A DNA stretch of 64,000 nt, taken from the NCBI GenBank assembly GCA_033807695.1, contig CM066304.1, forward strand, positions 3,906,001 through 3,970,000, read 5' to 3'. This DNA comes from Daedaleopsis sinensis (lineage: Eukaryota > Basidiomycota > Agaricomycetes > Polyporales > Polyporaceae). The translations under genes and the position numbers were made by a program. Under the pieces are notes generated by a model. That model was given only the letters and a program-made list of their open reading frames with translations, was not told where the DNA came from and ran no database searches. Below, one piece after another: positions 34,276 through 47,221 of the stretch. Each line of letters opens with the position of its first letter. Positions within the stretch are counted from its first letter, which is position 1.

Positions 34276-34896
34276 ATGGCACCCACGATCACGATGAATC
34301 CGATCCCCGGTCTGCCCGACCCACCGCCGCCGAACAACGGTCCGAAGTCGTACAGCACCCGTTTCGCTGAGGAGCGGGGGGAGCTGCGTGCGTGGATGGA
34401 CGCTGATTTGAGTGAGTGTTTGACCTCCTGCCAGCAGCCCGGGGGACGTGCGAGTTGCTGACCACACACCGGCACAGAGGAGAAGACGGGGGACGCGGGC
34501 GCGGCGATGTGGTGGACGCTGGAGGACTACGTGGAGAACGTGGTGCTCGGGTGCTCGCACAAGCTGGTCGGGTACCCGGAGCACATGCGGTTCTGCAACC
34601 TGAGCTACCTGGCGCGGAGCCGGGACGCGATCCGGACGCTGCGGCTGCTGTGGGAGCAGGGCACGCTGCGGTTCGAGCAGGTGACGGACGCGGAATGGGC
34701 GGCGGCGTTGGAGGACGTGGAGAGCATGGGGCCGGTGGCGGCGCGGCGGTGCCAGCGGCGGAAGGAGTGGGGCGGGCGGGACGATGCGAAGCGGGCGCGG
34801 GACCGTCCGAAGACGAACCCGTACAACCTGCCGCTGAAGCGGAAGCGGGAGGGGGCGAAGTCGCGGAAGTTTGTGCCTGCTGAGTGGGATGCTTGA
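34276..34896 (+). CDS. Uncharacterised basic protein, copy 1
   Basis: Exons 34276-34411 and 34478-34896 join in frame to 184 residues. It starts MAPTITMNPIPGLPDPPPPN, with a proline-rich N-terminus and a central region MWWTLEDYVENVVLGCSHKL, then VGYPEHMRFCNLSYL and RTLRLLWEQGTLRFEQVTDA. The C-terminus is Arg/Lys-rich (LPLKRKREGAKSRKFVP), like a nuclear localisation signal. The pattern 'GYPEH..FCNLS.L' followed by 'L..LW..G.LRF' reminds me of uncharacterised Agaricomycete proteins, but I cannot name a family. No signal peptide or membrane segment. Unit 1 reads KEKTGDAGAAM at the start of exon 2, where units 2 and 3 read KERTGHAGAAM. Confidence 0.72.
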
Positions 34897-34977
34897 TGCG
34901 TGTGTCACTGGCAGGTATCGGTGTATTTCTTGCAGTATCTGTTTTTGGTTCACAGGAGACTCGTCCTACTGCCATCT

Positions 34978-35005
34978 CTGAGTGCGAGTGCGAGTGCGAG
35001 TGCGA
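34978..35005. repeat. (GAGTGC)n microsatellite, unit 1
   Basis: Four to five hexamer repeats after the small gene; repeated in units 2 and 3 (about 43443-43470 and 51929-51956). Confidence 0.7.
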
Positions 35006-35191
35006 GCGTTGCACAGCAGTGTCACCTAGTACTTAGAATGTCTCTGACTGCGCCGCCCTGCTTGCCATGATAGTCAGTTGAGGCATTTACTCGCCATACA
35101 TACTCGCCCTCGGCCGTCTAGATCATCCTCAGACACTCACAATCTGCCGTCCGGAATACAACAGTACTGAGTGACTTACCGCTGTTAGAGT

Positions 35192-35349
35192 CCGTCCAGA
35201 TCCCCCGTCCAGCTCCACCACACTCCCCCGTCCACACTCCCCCGTCCAGAATGCCCCCCACAACGTCCACACTCCCCCGTCCACACTCCCCCGTCCAGAA
35301 TCCCCCCTACCACGCTCCCCCGTCCAGAATGCCCCCTACCACACTCCCT
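35192..35349. repeat. C-rich minisatellite, unit 1
   Basis: Irregular repeats of CTCCCCCGTCCAGAATGCCC-like and CACACTCCCCCGTCCA-like blocks (15-30 bp). Also at 43657-43814 in unit 2. Unit 3 has a shorter, altered version at about 52137-52257, which explains part of its reduced length. Confidence 0.75.
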
Positions 35350-35549
35350 AACGAACGAGTTATCAGAGGAGTCCTGCGCACTCGCCCCGCCCCTTCACAC
35401 GCAGCCATCAGCGGAACAACCCACGGCATGCAATATAATATGTATACGCGTATGTAGATGCGAGGTACCAGTACAAGTACACGGACGCACGCGTGCGACA
35501 CCATGTCCAAACAACAGCCCCCAGCACCCCCACACTGACCTTTCACTTT

Positions 35550-38500
35550 TCACCCGTCGACGTCCATCCCCACTTCACGCTCTTCCTGTTTGATGCGCTT
35601 CATCGACAGGCCCCCAGACCCAGCTAGGCCGGCCAACGCCGTCGCAGCGACCACGGCAGGATCGCCCTCGTCGCCCACGCTGCGCCTCTTCTCGCCGCGT
35701 GAGCCGCGTTCGTCGCCCTCGGGAGGGAGACCGAGCAACGCGCTCTTCGGAGTCGCGAGCCGGGAACCTGCCTCCGAGTGGTTAGAGGACAGCGTGAGCC
35801 TGTCGAAGCTCGCAGCTGCGCCGCCTGCTGGGGACGGCGCGTCGTACGGGGGAGCCATGCTGAGCGGTCCGGGGAACGCAGGGGACAGGCCTGTGAGGGA
35901 GCCTGTGCTGGATGTGCGCGGAAGACTGAAGAAAGGGGTGGAGTACCCAGAACCAGGTGCTGTGCCGGGCGTGGTAGGGCTGAGCGGGGCGTATGGGGAG
36001 AGGGGCGAGGAAGGTGAGTGTGTATGTGATGATGATCTGTGTTCGTGTGCACGGGGAGGAAGAGGTAATGGAGGGAGTGTGTCGCGGAAATTGAGCGCAG
36101 GCTCAGTATCAGCATCGGGCGGGGTGCCATTTTGTCCGCGCTGCAAGCCGACCACACGCAGACGGTCGACCCATCTGGATTGGAGAGAATGGTCAGTAGA
36201 AGATTAACGAGATCGAGATAAATACGCTCACATATCCGCACGGTCCAGACTGTCTTTGAACACGCTTGTCACGCCGCGCAGCATATCCAAGCTCTCCGTC
36301 GCCAGAGTCAGGATCTTCTGTGCGGCTTGTGTTGCGCTATCAACTGTCGGCAGCGTTGCGCCGCTCGCAGCAGTGCTCGTCTGCCTAGAGTGTGGATGTG
36401 TTCTGTTGGGTCCGCGCGCAGGCGACGTCGCGCGTGAAGCAGGTCGTGACCGAGGAGAGGGGCCTGCTTCGCCCGGGCCATAGCTGTAGGGAGCAGTCCC
36501 ACGATGCCTTCCTCTGGTCGAAGGAGGCGAGGTCGCGGTGCTCTCTCCGCGAGGATCGTGCCCAGAACCTGTGGCGGATGGTGCACCTTCGACACCGACA
36601 CCTGACGCAGTCGCCCATCTCCGCGGAAGGTGCAGGATGAACGAACGCACACGAGACCGCGCGGGTTCAGGCAATGCACCACCTGCATAGCGGCTGACTA
36701 CCTCTACAACCTGGCGGATCGTGTCCACAACATCGCGCTTCGCCGTCTGTAATGTTCGTAAATGGTGTGGTGAAAGGGGCACATGCGATGAGGTGCCGTC
36801 GGGCTGCAGAGAGGTGATAAAGTTTCGAAGAACAAGGATTTGGGCATCGATTTGCACGGTAGCATACTAGAGAAGCACAAATCAGCATCGACCCACGGCG
36901 CAAGCATGTTCACCAACCTGTAGCCATTGCAAACAATACTTCAATCTCCGCATGCTTTCCTCGCTCAGAGCGGCGCTGATACCACCGGCCTCGAGGAAGA
37001 CAGCTTGCCATCGGCTGCGTTGCGCAACCTGTTGGCTCTCCTGGGCATCTGCGTGTTGTGTTAATGTGGATGCTGGCGGAAGTGTCGGCTTCTCAGGCTG
37101 CGAGCTCGTGGACGAATGTGGGGTCGGTGTGCGGCTTTCCGCGATGCTATTCATATGCACGGAGGATGGCCCTGGATACAAATAGTTAGAAACCCAAGTA
37201 ATGAGATGGTGCGAGATCGAAGAACTCGCCTTCTCGTGGCCATGCGTCTTCTTCCCTCATTCTCTCACTTGAGGAGCTGTCTCTGCGCGTCATGGACACA
37301 TCCCGATCCTCCCATGGGCGTCTCGGATCTGGGGCATCCATTGAATCGCTTCGCGACCGGTCTCGACTAGAAGTGCGGCGAGCATAGCTGCCAAACTGGG
37401 ATGGCGGACATCAGCTCGATGAACGTAGTTGTAAACGGGGCTCTGTACGACGGAAGATGGAATTGAAACGGCCTGCCACGGTAATCCTTGAAGCTGTCGC
37501 GCTCATCAACCAGCTTCAGCTCGTTTCGTTATCAACAGTATAGGCCCGTTCCTATGCGATCTTAAGTCGTATGAACGCAGGTATTCGCAGAGTGCCTGCG
37601 TCGTACTGCTAATCGACGTTCACCGACAGTCTCAATATAGCAGGCTTATACATGGGAGTTTTCCCAGAGGAACCAAAGGTTTACTTGCCCTGAATGCCAC
37701 AGACGTCGCCTAGAGCCCCCCAACGTCATAGGTGCGTCGTTGTAGTCGCACACTTTCTGAAAGCGGTGGGAGCATCCGGGACCTCCCGCCTCGCAGCATC
37801 CCAGATGACCTCCCCACAGCGCCAGAACGCGTTCGATAACGAAATCCAAACGCAGAACGATAGAGGGAGGGAAGAGGGAGCGGGGAACAGAGAAGAATAC
37901 GCACCCTATCCAGTTGCCTACAGGCAAAATCGCCGAGTTGTCCGACAGGGAGACGGTCAATGACCGGGCGCGAGATGGACTTCATGGACGATTCCATCAT
38001 CTCGGCGCCATACTGCAATAAACGGATCCGCGTCAGCAACCGATAGGATGTAAGGGATTATATGTAGTCATAATCAGAGTATATGCGCACCTTGACGACT
38101 CGCGAGCTCGCCTTGCTCTGCTCGTACGCGCGGATCGCGGTGTTCACGAGCGGGAGGTTCGACACGCGCGAGAGGCTCTTCCACTCCTCGCCCTCCTGCT
38201 CCCTGTCCCTGTTCCTCTCCCATTCTCTCTCCCCGAGCCGGCCCCGGCGGTCGTCCCCCTCCGCCTCTTCGCGCAGATCCTCCTCCATCAGCGACGGCGA
38301 CGGCAGCGACGGCGAGCTCGTCGCCGAGGTCACGGAGAGCGCGGGGGTCGTGTGGAACGCTGCCGGTGCGGGGTATTCGCACACGCCCATCCAAAGGCAC
38401 AATCAGACGCAGACGCATGCGCGATGAATGTGAAGGCAAACGCGTTGGGGTAAGAGACCGCTCCGAAAGGGATAGTATATGATGTACGGACAGTCGACGG

Positions 38501-38581
38501 CGAGGCGTTCACGCTGTTGCGCATGTCCCCGAGGGCGCGCACCGCGATGCGCACCGACTCATCCTGGTCGGCCAGCGCCAT
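35550..38581 (-). CDS. OPI1: Opi1-type transcriptional repressor, copy 2
   Basis: Same exons as copy 1, shifted by 8465 bp, with no coding difference noticed in the exons compared. Start at 38581, stop at 35550. Presence of the complete promoter, including the paired GATA element, suggests it can be expressed. Confidence 0.87.
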
Positions 38582-38714
38582 GGTTGGTGGTCAGGGCTGA
38601 GTCGAGATTGGCGACAACGGGAGAGGGGGAAGTAGCGAGGCCAGGATGTGGAGCAGAAGAGAGCGCAGGTCGAGATCTTGGGGAACGACGTCGAGAAGCA
38701 CATGAAATCGACGA

Positions 38715-38756
38715 CGAGATAAGATTGCGTGGGATCTCGATTGTGATCTTATCTCG
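38715..38756. promoter_or_regulatory. Palindromic GATA pair upstream of OPI1 copy 2
   Basis: Identical element, shifted by 8465 bp. Confidence 0.55.
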
Positions 38757-41700
38757 AGAGCGCCTCCGACACAAGCTTATTTGGATCGGACGTCGACGGT
38801 CGGGAGCGGGCTGGGGCGCCCTCGCACGAGGAGCAAGGGCGTCGGTGGACGGGGAGGAGGACGCGAGACGCGAGACGCGAGACGCGGGCTTAGAATAAAG
38901 TGCTCTACACTACCGGCCACAGGTATGCACATTTGGCGCCAGACGACGGCCCGCATAGCATATACTCCATATCGGCAGCATCGAGCGGGGTCGCATGCTC
39001 ATTCCCGTCCATGTCCCTCGGCCCGCCGCCCTCTCCCAGACGACCACGACCGTGCTTGCTCTCGTCCGCCGCACACGACTCATGTCCCTCCAGCCAATCA
39101 CAGTCCGCCACCCCGCGCATTCGACTCCTCCCACGCGCCCTGCCCCGTCCGCCCTTCCACCGCACATCCCGCCCCTCGCGTTCCTGTCCCTGTCTACGCG
39201 GTAAGTCCGAACGCGCTCGTACATCGCACTGTCTAACCGACTTTTCTCTGCGGCACACGTTAGCCATCCTCCCACATGCGAATCGCAGACGCCGTCGTTC
39301 AATCGCACGACGCCGCCCAGCTCACGCCCCGTTCGTTCAGTCGCCCGACGCGTTCCCACCACGCATACAACGAGCGCGAGACGACACACGCCGTCCGGAG
39401 CCCTCCCATCTCGTTCACAGCCCCGCCGACGCGTCCGCCACGTCCACCGCGTCCACTACTGCGCACGGCGTCCCTACGCTAACCTCTCCATCGTGGGCAC
39501 GTCTCGCCCGCCGTGTCTCGCCCGCTACATAACGACTATCGACAATTGTTGACACACCCAACGCCCGAATCGCCGCTGCCGTCGCGCGCATCAACACAGT
39601 CTACACCGTCCCGAGTCCACGCCGAGCGCGAGCTCGACACCTACGGGGCTCAAACGACGTGAGACGACCCCCACGATGGTGACAGCAAGATGCGGGGGAC
39701 GACGTACCCGAGTCCCGAATCCGTGAGTGCTTCTGCTACCTGGCATGCCGTCCGTCAGCGTTCACGTTGCGTAGAGAACTAGATGACGCGCTCACCCGTG
39801 CTCCGCAGTCTGCAGCCATCCGCGTCAGTCGCCCAGTCGCCCACACAGGTGAGCTGCGAACGTACCGAGCATGAGCCGCGTGCCCTCCGAGTCGCACGTC
39901 TCGTAGACGATGTGCTCACCCGTGTGCCAGGTAAGTCCTCCGCCGTCTGCAGCAATCCGCGTCAGTCATGCACTCGGTCGCTCGCAGAGCAAAGCTGCAG
40001 ACGTACCGAGCATGAGCTGTGTGCACTCCGAGTCGACCGTGAGTCCATCTGCCATCAGTCAGACTGACCGTCAGCGTTCCGCCAAGCACGACATGATGCA
40101 CTCACCCGTGTTCCAGGCAAGTCGCGCTCCGCGGTCTGCAGCAGTCGCGTCAGTCGCCCACTCGTCCGCTCACAGAGGTGAGCTGCAGACGTACCGAGCA
40201 CGAGCTGTGTGCACTCCGAGGCGACGACGGCGGCGAGCAAGAAACCGTGGCACGTCGACGTGAGAGGAAGAGGAAGGAGGAAGGGAAAGAGGAAGGATGC
40301 TGAGCGGCGCTTCAGGCGACCTCATATCCGACTCCAATTAGCCACCGTCCGCCTTCTCTCGGCTGTCGGACTTTGCACGACATTGCCGCTCTGACCGCCT
40401 CGAGTCCGCCGCCCTGTGCTATACATGGATCCACCTCTGCCGTCCCGTCCCTGCACAACGACCGTTCCGTGCGCCCGCGGCGTCCTCGACCTCGAGTCCG
40501 CGTGCTCGAGCCGTCTACTCGCCACAATACGCCCTGACTCGACGCAGCGGTGGTCTCCGCTGCGACATGTCCGCACGTCTGAAGCTCCCAACCCCGGGAC
40601 CGCGTGCTCGAGCCGTCTAGACTCTACTCACCGCGGGACTCATCTCCGCTGCGACAGCGCGCCCGCGTCCGTTCTCAAATCAGACAGGTGCGTGCACGAT
40701 GTTCCCATCGCGAATTCGAAGTGGGCCCTGGCAGTGCCGCGTGCGAGCGTAGCGTGCTCACACGCCGTCGCACGTCCGCCCCGCCAACTGCCACCGGCGG
40801 ACGAGCACGATCGGCGGCGCGCCAGCCGCTGTGTGTGGGCGTGTGCGTGTGCGTGCCCGTGTCCGTTTCAAGGCAAGGTCGGCCGCAGCCAGCGCGAATT
40901 CGTCGCACGCGTTGACGTCGCCCGTGCTTCTGGTGCGGACCGCGGCGAGCCCGCGTGCGCCGAGTCATCGCAGCCGCGCCGCGGCCCCCATCCGTAGCTT
41001 ATGCCCGCCCGTCCAGCCCGCCCATCCACAGCAGCCGCAGTCCCAGACGCAATCCCTGCGGCGGCGGCGGACGCGCCAGTGACTGGTGCACACTGGCATC
41101 GAGCCGTGCAGTGTCGTCGCGGTGAGATTCGACCGGCTGCCGTCGAGAGGGAGAACCGGGCAGATTGCCAGCTCTACGAGGGGGGCGGGGCGGGGCAGGA
41201 GCGGCGGTCACGCTCTGCAGGGACGGGACCCTGCCGCTTCGCTTCGAGGCTGTTTGCATCTCCCGTTGCTGAAGCCTGAGGCACGCCGCGGGCATGTGAG
41301 CGTCAGGCCGGCGTCGTGCCGCAGGCTATGGGAGGCAGGAGAGGACGCCGCGGCGTTCTGACTTCTGCTCGGTCGCGCCCGAGTATTCGATTGCCAGTGC
41401 TACGGGGCGGGGCGGGGCGGGGCAGGAGCGGCGGTCACGCTCTGCAGGGACGGGACCCTGCCGCTTCGCTTCGCTGTGGACATGCATCTCCCGATTCCCG
41501 GCCGTTGCACTCTGGACCCCCCGAGTCGGAGCCTCTCTGTACGACGAGCAAACACAGCGCGGGGACAGTGTACCCAGCACGTACAGACTGGCACCACGGC
41601 CGAGTCGAAGGAGTGCAGTCTCAAAGCCTTTGCGAGCAGCGCAGAGGCTGGCCTCGATGCACGGGCGAATCGTCGTCGTATCCAGCCGGTCTAGATCTGC

Positions 41701-42438
41701 GGGCGGCGGGCTCCAAATGCGTACGCATTCGAACCTGAATTTGAACACGCCGGCAGGCTGGCTCTCAGGCTCGACGTCCGCTAATACCAGTGCCGTCCCT
41801 GCACCGCCTATCAGCGGACCGTTCGAGCACTTGGACTCTCGAGTCCTCGACGTCCGCGCCGTGCCGCCTGTCGAGCGTCGCCGGCAGAGACATCGAGCTC
41901 AGCGGGAGGGCAGGTTGAACGCGGCGCGTGGCGTGGTCGTGACTCGCAAGCTCGTCGGCTCCCAGACCGCGAAGGCCGCCGCACGTAGACGCACTCGATG
42001 AGTGGTGCTCTGGTACGTTTCGTGCTGGACACCGTCTCGCGAGGCGAGGCAGAGAAGTGCCGCGGTCAGGGACCGTGCGTGTGAGCGCGGGGAAGTCTCA
42101 TGCATAGCCGACGGACGACACTGACTTCTGACTTCTCGTTCTAGGATCTAGACGACAGCCGCAGCAGATCACTGCGCGCCGCTGGCCGTCTTCTCTCCAC
42201 TGGCTCTGCACGGCTCGCGGTACAATGTCCATGGCCATGACATGTCGCCGCTGGGATCGGTGCAAGACTCACATATCATATCAGACGGTGGGCACAGACG
42301 GCGGAGGGGAACAGAGTTCTCGACAACTAATTGTCCGGGTCCTGGAGAAGTCACTGCGGTCCCAGGGACGTGCGGAAGACAGAGGTACGCGACAGCGACG
42401 CGTAACAATGACGCGCACACAGTGACGCACTCCTCGGT

Positions 42439-42496
42439 GTTCTGCAGATCAATGTGGATATCTCCGGCGGGACGCATCCACATTGGTCTGCAGAAC
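42439..42496. repeat. Strong hairpin, unit 2
   Basis: Same inverted repeat as in unit 1. Confidence 0.8.
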
Positions 42497-42740
42497 GTCG
42501 GCACGAGTGTGTGTGAACGCCGACAAAGGCCGCTCATCTCACGCTGTCCGAGTGAAGGAACGGCGGACTCTGTGACGGCGGGAACTTGCCGGACGGTTAG
42601 CCACAGACGGCACGGTGGACGAGTCGGAGCGCCGGAATATAAGTCGTGCGTCCGCGAGTCCGTGCGGGAGAGTCTCCTCTGCGCTCACTGGTCCCCCCGA
42701 GCTCGACGGCACTGTCCTGACTCATACTCTGCTCGCTGCT

Positions 42741-43361
42741 ATGGCACCCACGATCACGATGAATCCGATCCCCGGTCTGCCCGACCCACCGCCGCCGAAC
42801 AACGGTCCGAAGTCGTACAGCACCCGTTTCGCTGAGGAGCGGGGGGAGCTGCGTGCGTGGATGGACGCTGATTTGAGTGAGTGTTTGACCTCCTGCCAGC
42901 AGCCCGGGGGACGTGCGAGTTGCTGACCACACACCGGCACAGAGGAGAGGACGGGGCACGCCGGGGCGGCGATGTGGTGGACGCTGGAGGACTACGTGGA
43001 GAACGTGGTGCTCGGGTGCTCGCACAAGCTGGTCGGGTACCCGGAGCACATGCGGTTCTGCAACCTGAGCTACCTGGCGCGGAGCCGGGACGCGATCCGG
43101 ACGCTGCGGCTGCTGTGGGAGCAGGGCACGCTGCGGTTCGAGCAGGTGACGGACGCGGAATGGGCGGCGGCGTTGGAGGACGTGGAGAGCATGGGGCCGG
43201 TGGCGGCGCGGCGGTGCCAGCGGCGGAAGGAGTGGGGCGGGCGGGACGATGCGAAGCGGGCGCGGGACCGTCCGAAGACGAACCCGTACAACCTGCCGCT
43301 GAAGCGGAAGCGGGAGGGGGCGAAGTCGCGGAAGTTTGTGCCTGCTGAGTGGGATGCTTGA
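42741..43361 (+). CDS. Uncharacterised basic protein, copy 2
   Basis: Same two-exon gene in unit 2 (exons 42741-42876 and 42943-43361). The exon 2 start reads KERTGHAGAAM; otherwise as in copy 1. Confidence 0.72.
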
Positions 43362-44014
43362 TGCGTGTGTCACTGGCAGGTATCGGTGTATTTCTTGCAG
43401 TATCTGTTTTTGGTTCACAGGAGACTCGTCCTACTGCCATCTCTGAGTGCGAGTGCGAGTGCGAGTGCGAGCGTTGCACAGCAGTGTCACCTAGTACTTA
43501 GAATGTCTCTGACTGCGCCGCCCTGCTTGCCATGATAGTCAGTTGAGGCATTTACTCGCCATACATACTCGCCCTCGGCCGTCTAGATCATCCTCAGACA
43601 CTCACAATCTGCCGTCCGGAATACAACAGTACTGAGTGACTTACCGCTGTTAGAGTCCGTCCAGATCCCCCGTCCAGCTCCACCACACTCCCCCGTCCAC
43701 ACTCCCCCGTCCAGAATGCCCCCCACAACGTCCACACTCCCCCGTCCACACTCCCCCGTCCAGAATCCCCCCTACCACGCTCCCCCGTCCAGAATGCCCC
43801 CTACCACACTCCCTAACGAACGAGTTATCAGAGGAGTCCTGCGCACTCGCCCCGCCCCTTCACACGCAGCCATCAGCGGAACAACCCACGGCATGCAATA
43901 TAATATGTATACGCGTATGTAGATGCGAGGTACCAGTACAAGTACACGGACGCACGCGTGCGACACCATGTCCAAACAACAGCCCCCAGCACCCCCACAC
44001 TGACCTTTCACTTT

Positions 44015-47000
44015 TCACCCGTCGACGTCCATCCCCACTTCACGCTCTTCCTGTTTGATGCGCTTCATCGACAGGCCCCCAGACCCAGCTAGGCCGGCCA
44101 ACGCCGTCGCAGCGACCACGGCAGGATCGCCCTCGTCGCCCACGCTGCGCCTCTTCTCGCCGCGTGAGCCGCGTTCGTCGCCCTCGGGAGGGAGACCGAG
44201 CAACGCGCTCTTCGGAGTCGCGAGCCGGGAACCTGCCTCCGAGTGGTTAGAGGACAGCGTGAGCCTGTCGAAGCTCGCAGCTGCGCCGCCTGCTGGGGAC
44301 GGCGCGTCGTACGGGGGAGCCATGCTGAGCGGTCCGGGGAACGCAGGGGACAGGCCTGTGAGGGAGCCTGTGCTGGATGTGCGCGGAAGACTGAAGAAAG
44401 GGGTGGAGTACCCAGAACCAGGTGCTGTGCCGGGCGTGGTAGGGCTGAGCGGGGCGTATGGGGAGAGGGGCGAGGAAGGTGAGTGTGTATGTGATGATGA
44501 TCTGTGTTCGTGTGCACGGGGAGGAAGAGGTAATGGAGGGAGTGTGTCGCGGAAATTGAGCGCAGGCTCAGTATCAGCATCGGGCGGGGTGCCATTTTGT
44601 CCGCGCTGCAAGCCGACCACACGCAGACGGTCGACCCATCTGGATTGGAGAGAATGGTCAGTAGAAGATTAACGAGATCGAGATAAATACGCTCACATAT
44701 CCGCACGGTCCAGACTGTCTTTGAACACGCTTGTCACGCCGCGCAGCATATCCAAGCTCTCCGTCGCCAGAGTCAGGATCTTCTGTGCGGCTTGTGTTGC
44801 GCTATCAACTGTCGGCAGCGTTGCGCCGCTCGCAGCAGTGCTCGTCTGCCTAGAGTGTGGATGTGTTCTGTTGGGTCCGCGCGCAGGCGACGTCGCGCGT
44901 GAAGCAGGTCGTGACCGAGGAGAGGGGCCTGCTTCGCCCGGGCCATAGCTGTAGGGAGCAGTCCCACGATGCCTTCCTCTGGTCGAAGGAGGCGAGGTCG
45001 CGGTGCTCTCTCCGCGAGGATCGTGCCCAGAACCTGTGGCGGATGGTGCACCTTCGACACCGACACCTGACGCAGTCGCCCATCTCCGCGGAAGGTGCAG
45101 GATGAACGAACGCACACGAGACCGCGCGGGTTCAGGCAATGCACCACCTGCATAGCGGCTGACTACCTCTACAACCTGGCGGATCGTGTCCACAACATCG
45201 CGCTTCGCCGTCTGTAATGTTCGTAAATGGTGTGGTGAAAGGGGCACATGCGATGAGGTGCCGTCGGGCTGCAGAGAGGTGATAAAGTTTCGAAGAACAA
45301 GGATTTGGGCATCGATTTGCACGGTAGCATACTAGAGAAGCACAAATCAGCATCGACCCACGGCGCAAGCATGTTCACCAACCTGTAGCCATTGCAAACA
45401 ATACTTCAATCTCCGCATGCTTTCCTCGCTCAGAGCGGCGCTGATACCACCGGCCTCGAGGAAGACAGCTTGCCATCGGCTGCGTTGCGCAACCTGTTGG
45501 CTCTCCTGGGCATCTGCGTGTTGTGTTAATGTGGATGCTGGCGGAAGTGTCGGCTTCTCAGGCTGCGAGCTCGTGGACGAATGTGGGGTCGGTGTGCGGC
45601 TTTCCGCGATGCTATTCATATGCACGGAGGATGGCCCTGGATACAAATAGTTAGAAACCCAAGTAATGAGATGGTGCGAGATCGAAGAACTCGCCTTCTC
45701 GTGGCCATGCGTCTTCTTCCCTCATTCTCTCACTTGAGGAGCTGTCTCTGCGCGTCATGGACACATCCCGATCCTCCCATGGGCGTCTCGGATCTGGGGC
45801 ATCCATTGAATCGCTTCGCGACCGGTCTCGACTAGAAGTGCGGCGAGCATAGCTGCCAAACTGGGATGGCGGACATCAGCTCGATGAACGTAGTTGTAAA
45901 CGGGGCTCTGTACGACGGAAGATGGAATTGAAACGGCCTGCCACGGTAATCCTTGAAGCTGTCGCGCTCATCAACCAGCTTCAGCTCGTTTCGTTATCAA
46001 CAGTATAGGCCCGTTCCTATGCGATCTTAAGTCGTATGAACGCAGGTATTCGCAGAGTGCCTGCGTCGTACTGCTAATCGACGTTCACCGACAGTCTCAA
46101 TATAGCAGGCTTATACATGGGAGTTTTCCCAGAGGAACCAAAGGTTTACTTGCCCTGAATGCCACAGACGTCGCCTAGAGCCCCCCAACGTCATAGGTGC
46201 GTCGTTGTAGTCGCACACTTTCTGAAAGCGGTGGGAGCATCCGGGACCTCCCGCCTCGCAGCATCCCAGATGACCTCCCCACAGCGCCAGAACGCGTTCG
46301 ATAACGAAATCCAAACGCAGAACGATAGAGGGAGGGAAGAGGGAGCGGGGAACAGAGAAGAATACGCACCCTATCCAGTTGCCTACAGGCAAAATCGCCG
46401 AGTTGTCCGACAGGGAGACGGTCAATGACCGGGCGCGAGATGGACTTCATGGACGATTCCATCATCTCGGCGCCATACTGCAATAAACGGATCCGCGTCA
46501 GCAACCGATAGGATGTAAGGGATTATATGTAGTCATAATCAGAGTATATGCGCACCTTGACGACTCGCGAGCTCGCCTTGCTCTGCTCGTACGCGCGGAT
46601 CGCGGTGTTCACGAGCGGGAGGTTCGACACGCGCGAGAGGCTCTTCCACTCCTCGCCCTCCTGCTCCCTGTCCCTGTTCCTCTCCCATTCTCTCTCCCCG
46701 AGCCGGCCCCGGCGGTCGTCCCCCTCCGCCTCTTCGCGCAGATCCTCCTCCATCAGCGACGGCGACGGCAGCGACGGCGAGCTCGTCGCCGAGGTCACGG
46801 AGAGCGCGGGGGTCGTGTGGAACGCTGCCGGTGCGGGGTATTCGCACACGCCCATCCAAAGGCACAATCAGACGCAGACGCATGCGCGATGAATGTGAAG
46901 GCAAACGCGTTGGGGTAAGAGACCGCTCCGAAAGGGATAGTATATGATGTACGGACAGTCGACGGCGAGGCGTTCACGCTGTTGCGCATGTCCCCGAGGG

Positions 47001-47046
47001 CGCGCACCGCGATGCGCACCGACTCATCCTGGTCGGCCAGCGCCAT
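44015..47046 (-). CDS. OPI1: Opi1-type transcriptional repressor, copy 3
   Basis: Lies entirely in the near-identical part of unit 3, so it matches copies 1 and 2. Start at 47046, stop at 44015. Confidence 0.87.
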
Positions 47047-47179
47047 GGTTGGTGGTCAGGGCTGAGTCGAGATTGGCGACAACGGGAGAGGGGGAAGTAG
47101 CGAGGCCAGGATGTGGAGCAGAAGAGAGCGCAGGTCGAGATCTTGGGGAACGACGTCGAGAAGCACATGAAATCGACGA

Positions 47180-47221
47180 CGAGATAAGATTGCGTGGGAT
47201 CTCGATTGTGATCTTATCTCG
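47180..47221. promoter_or_regulatory. Palindromic GATA pair upstream of OPI1 copy 3
   Basis: Identical element, shifted by 16930 bp. Confidence 0.55.

Larger units (their letters stand above)
27052..35516. repeat. Tandem array unit 1 (8465 bp)
   Basis: First full unit of a direct tandem repeat. It contains OPI1 (-), a stretch homologous to the 3' flank of the GATA gene (about 30462-30544), gene-poor DNA with internal repeats, and a small gene (+). Nearly identical to unit 2; the differences I noticed are near 27125-27130 and a cluster at 34480-34500. Confidence 0.95.
35517..43981. repeat. Tandem array unit 2 (8465 bp)
   Basis: Second full unit, with the same content and order as unit 1 at a constant +8465 offset. 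Confidence 0.95.
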
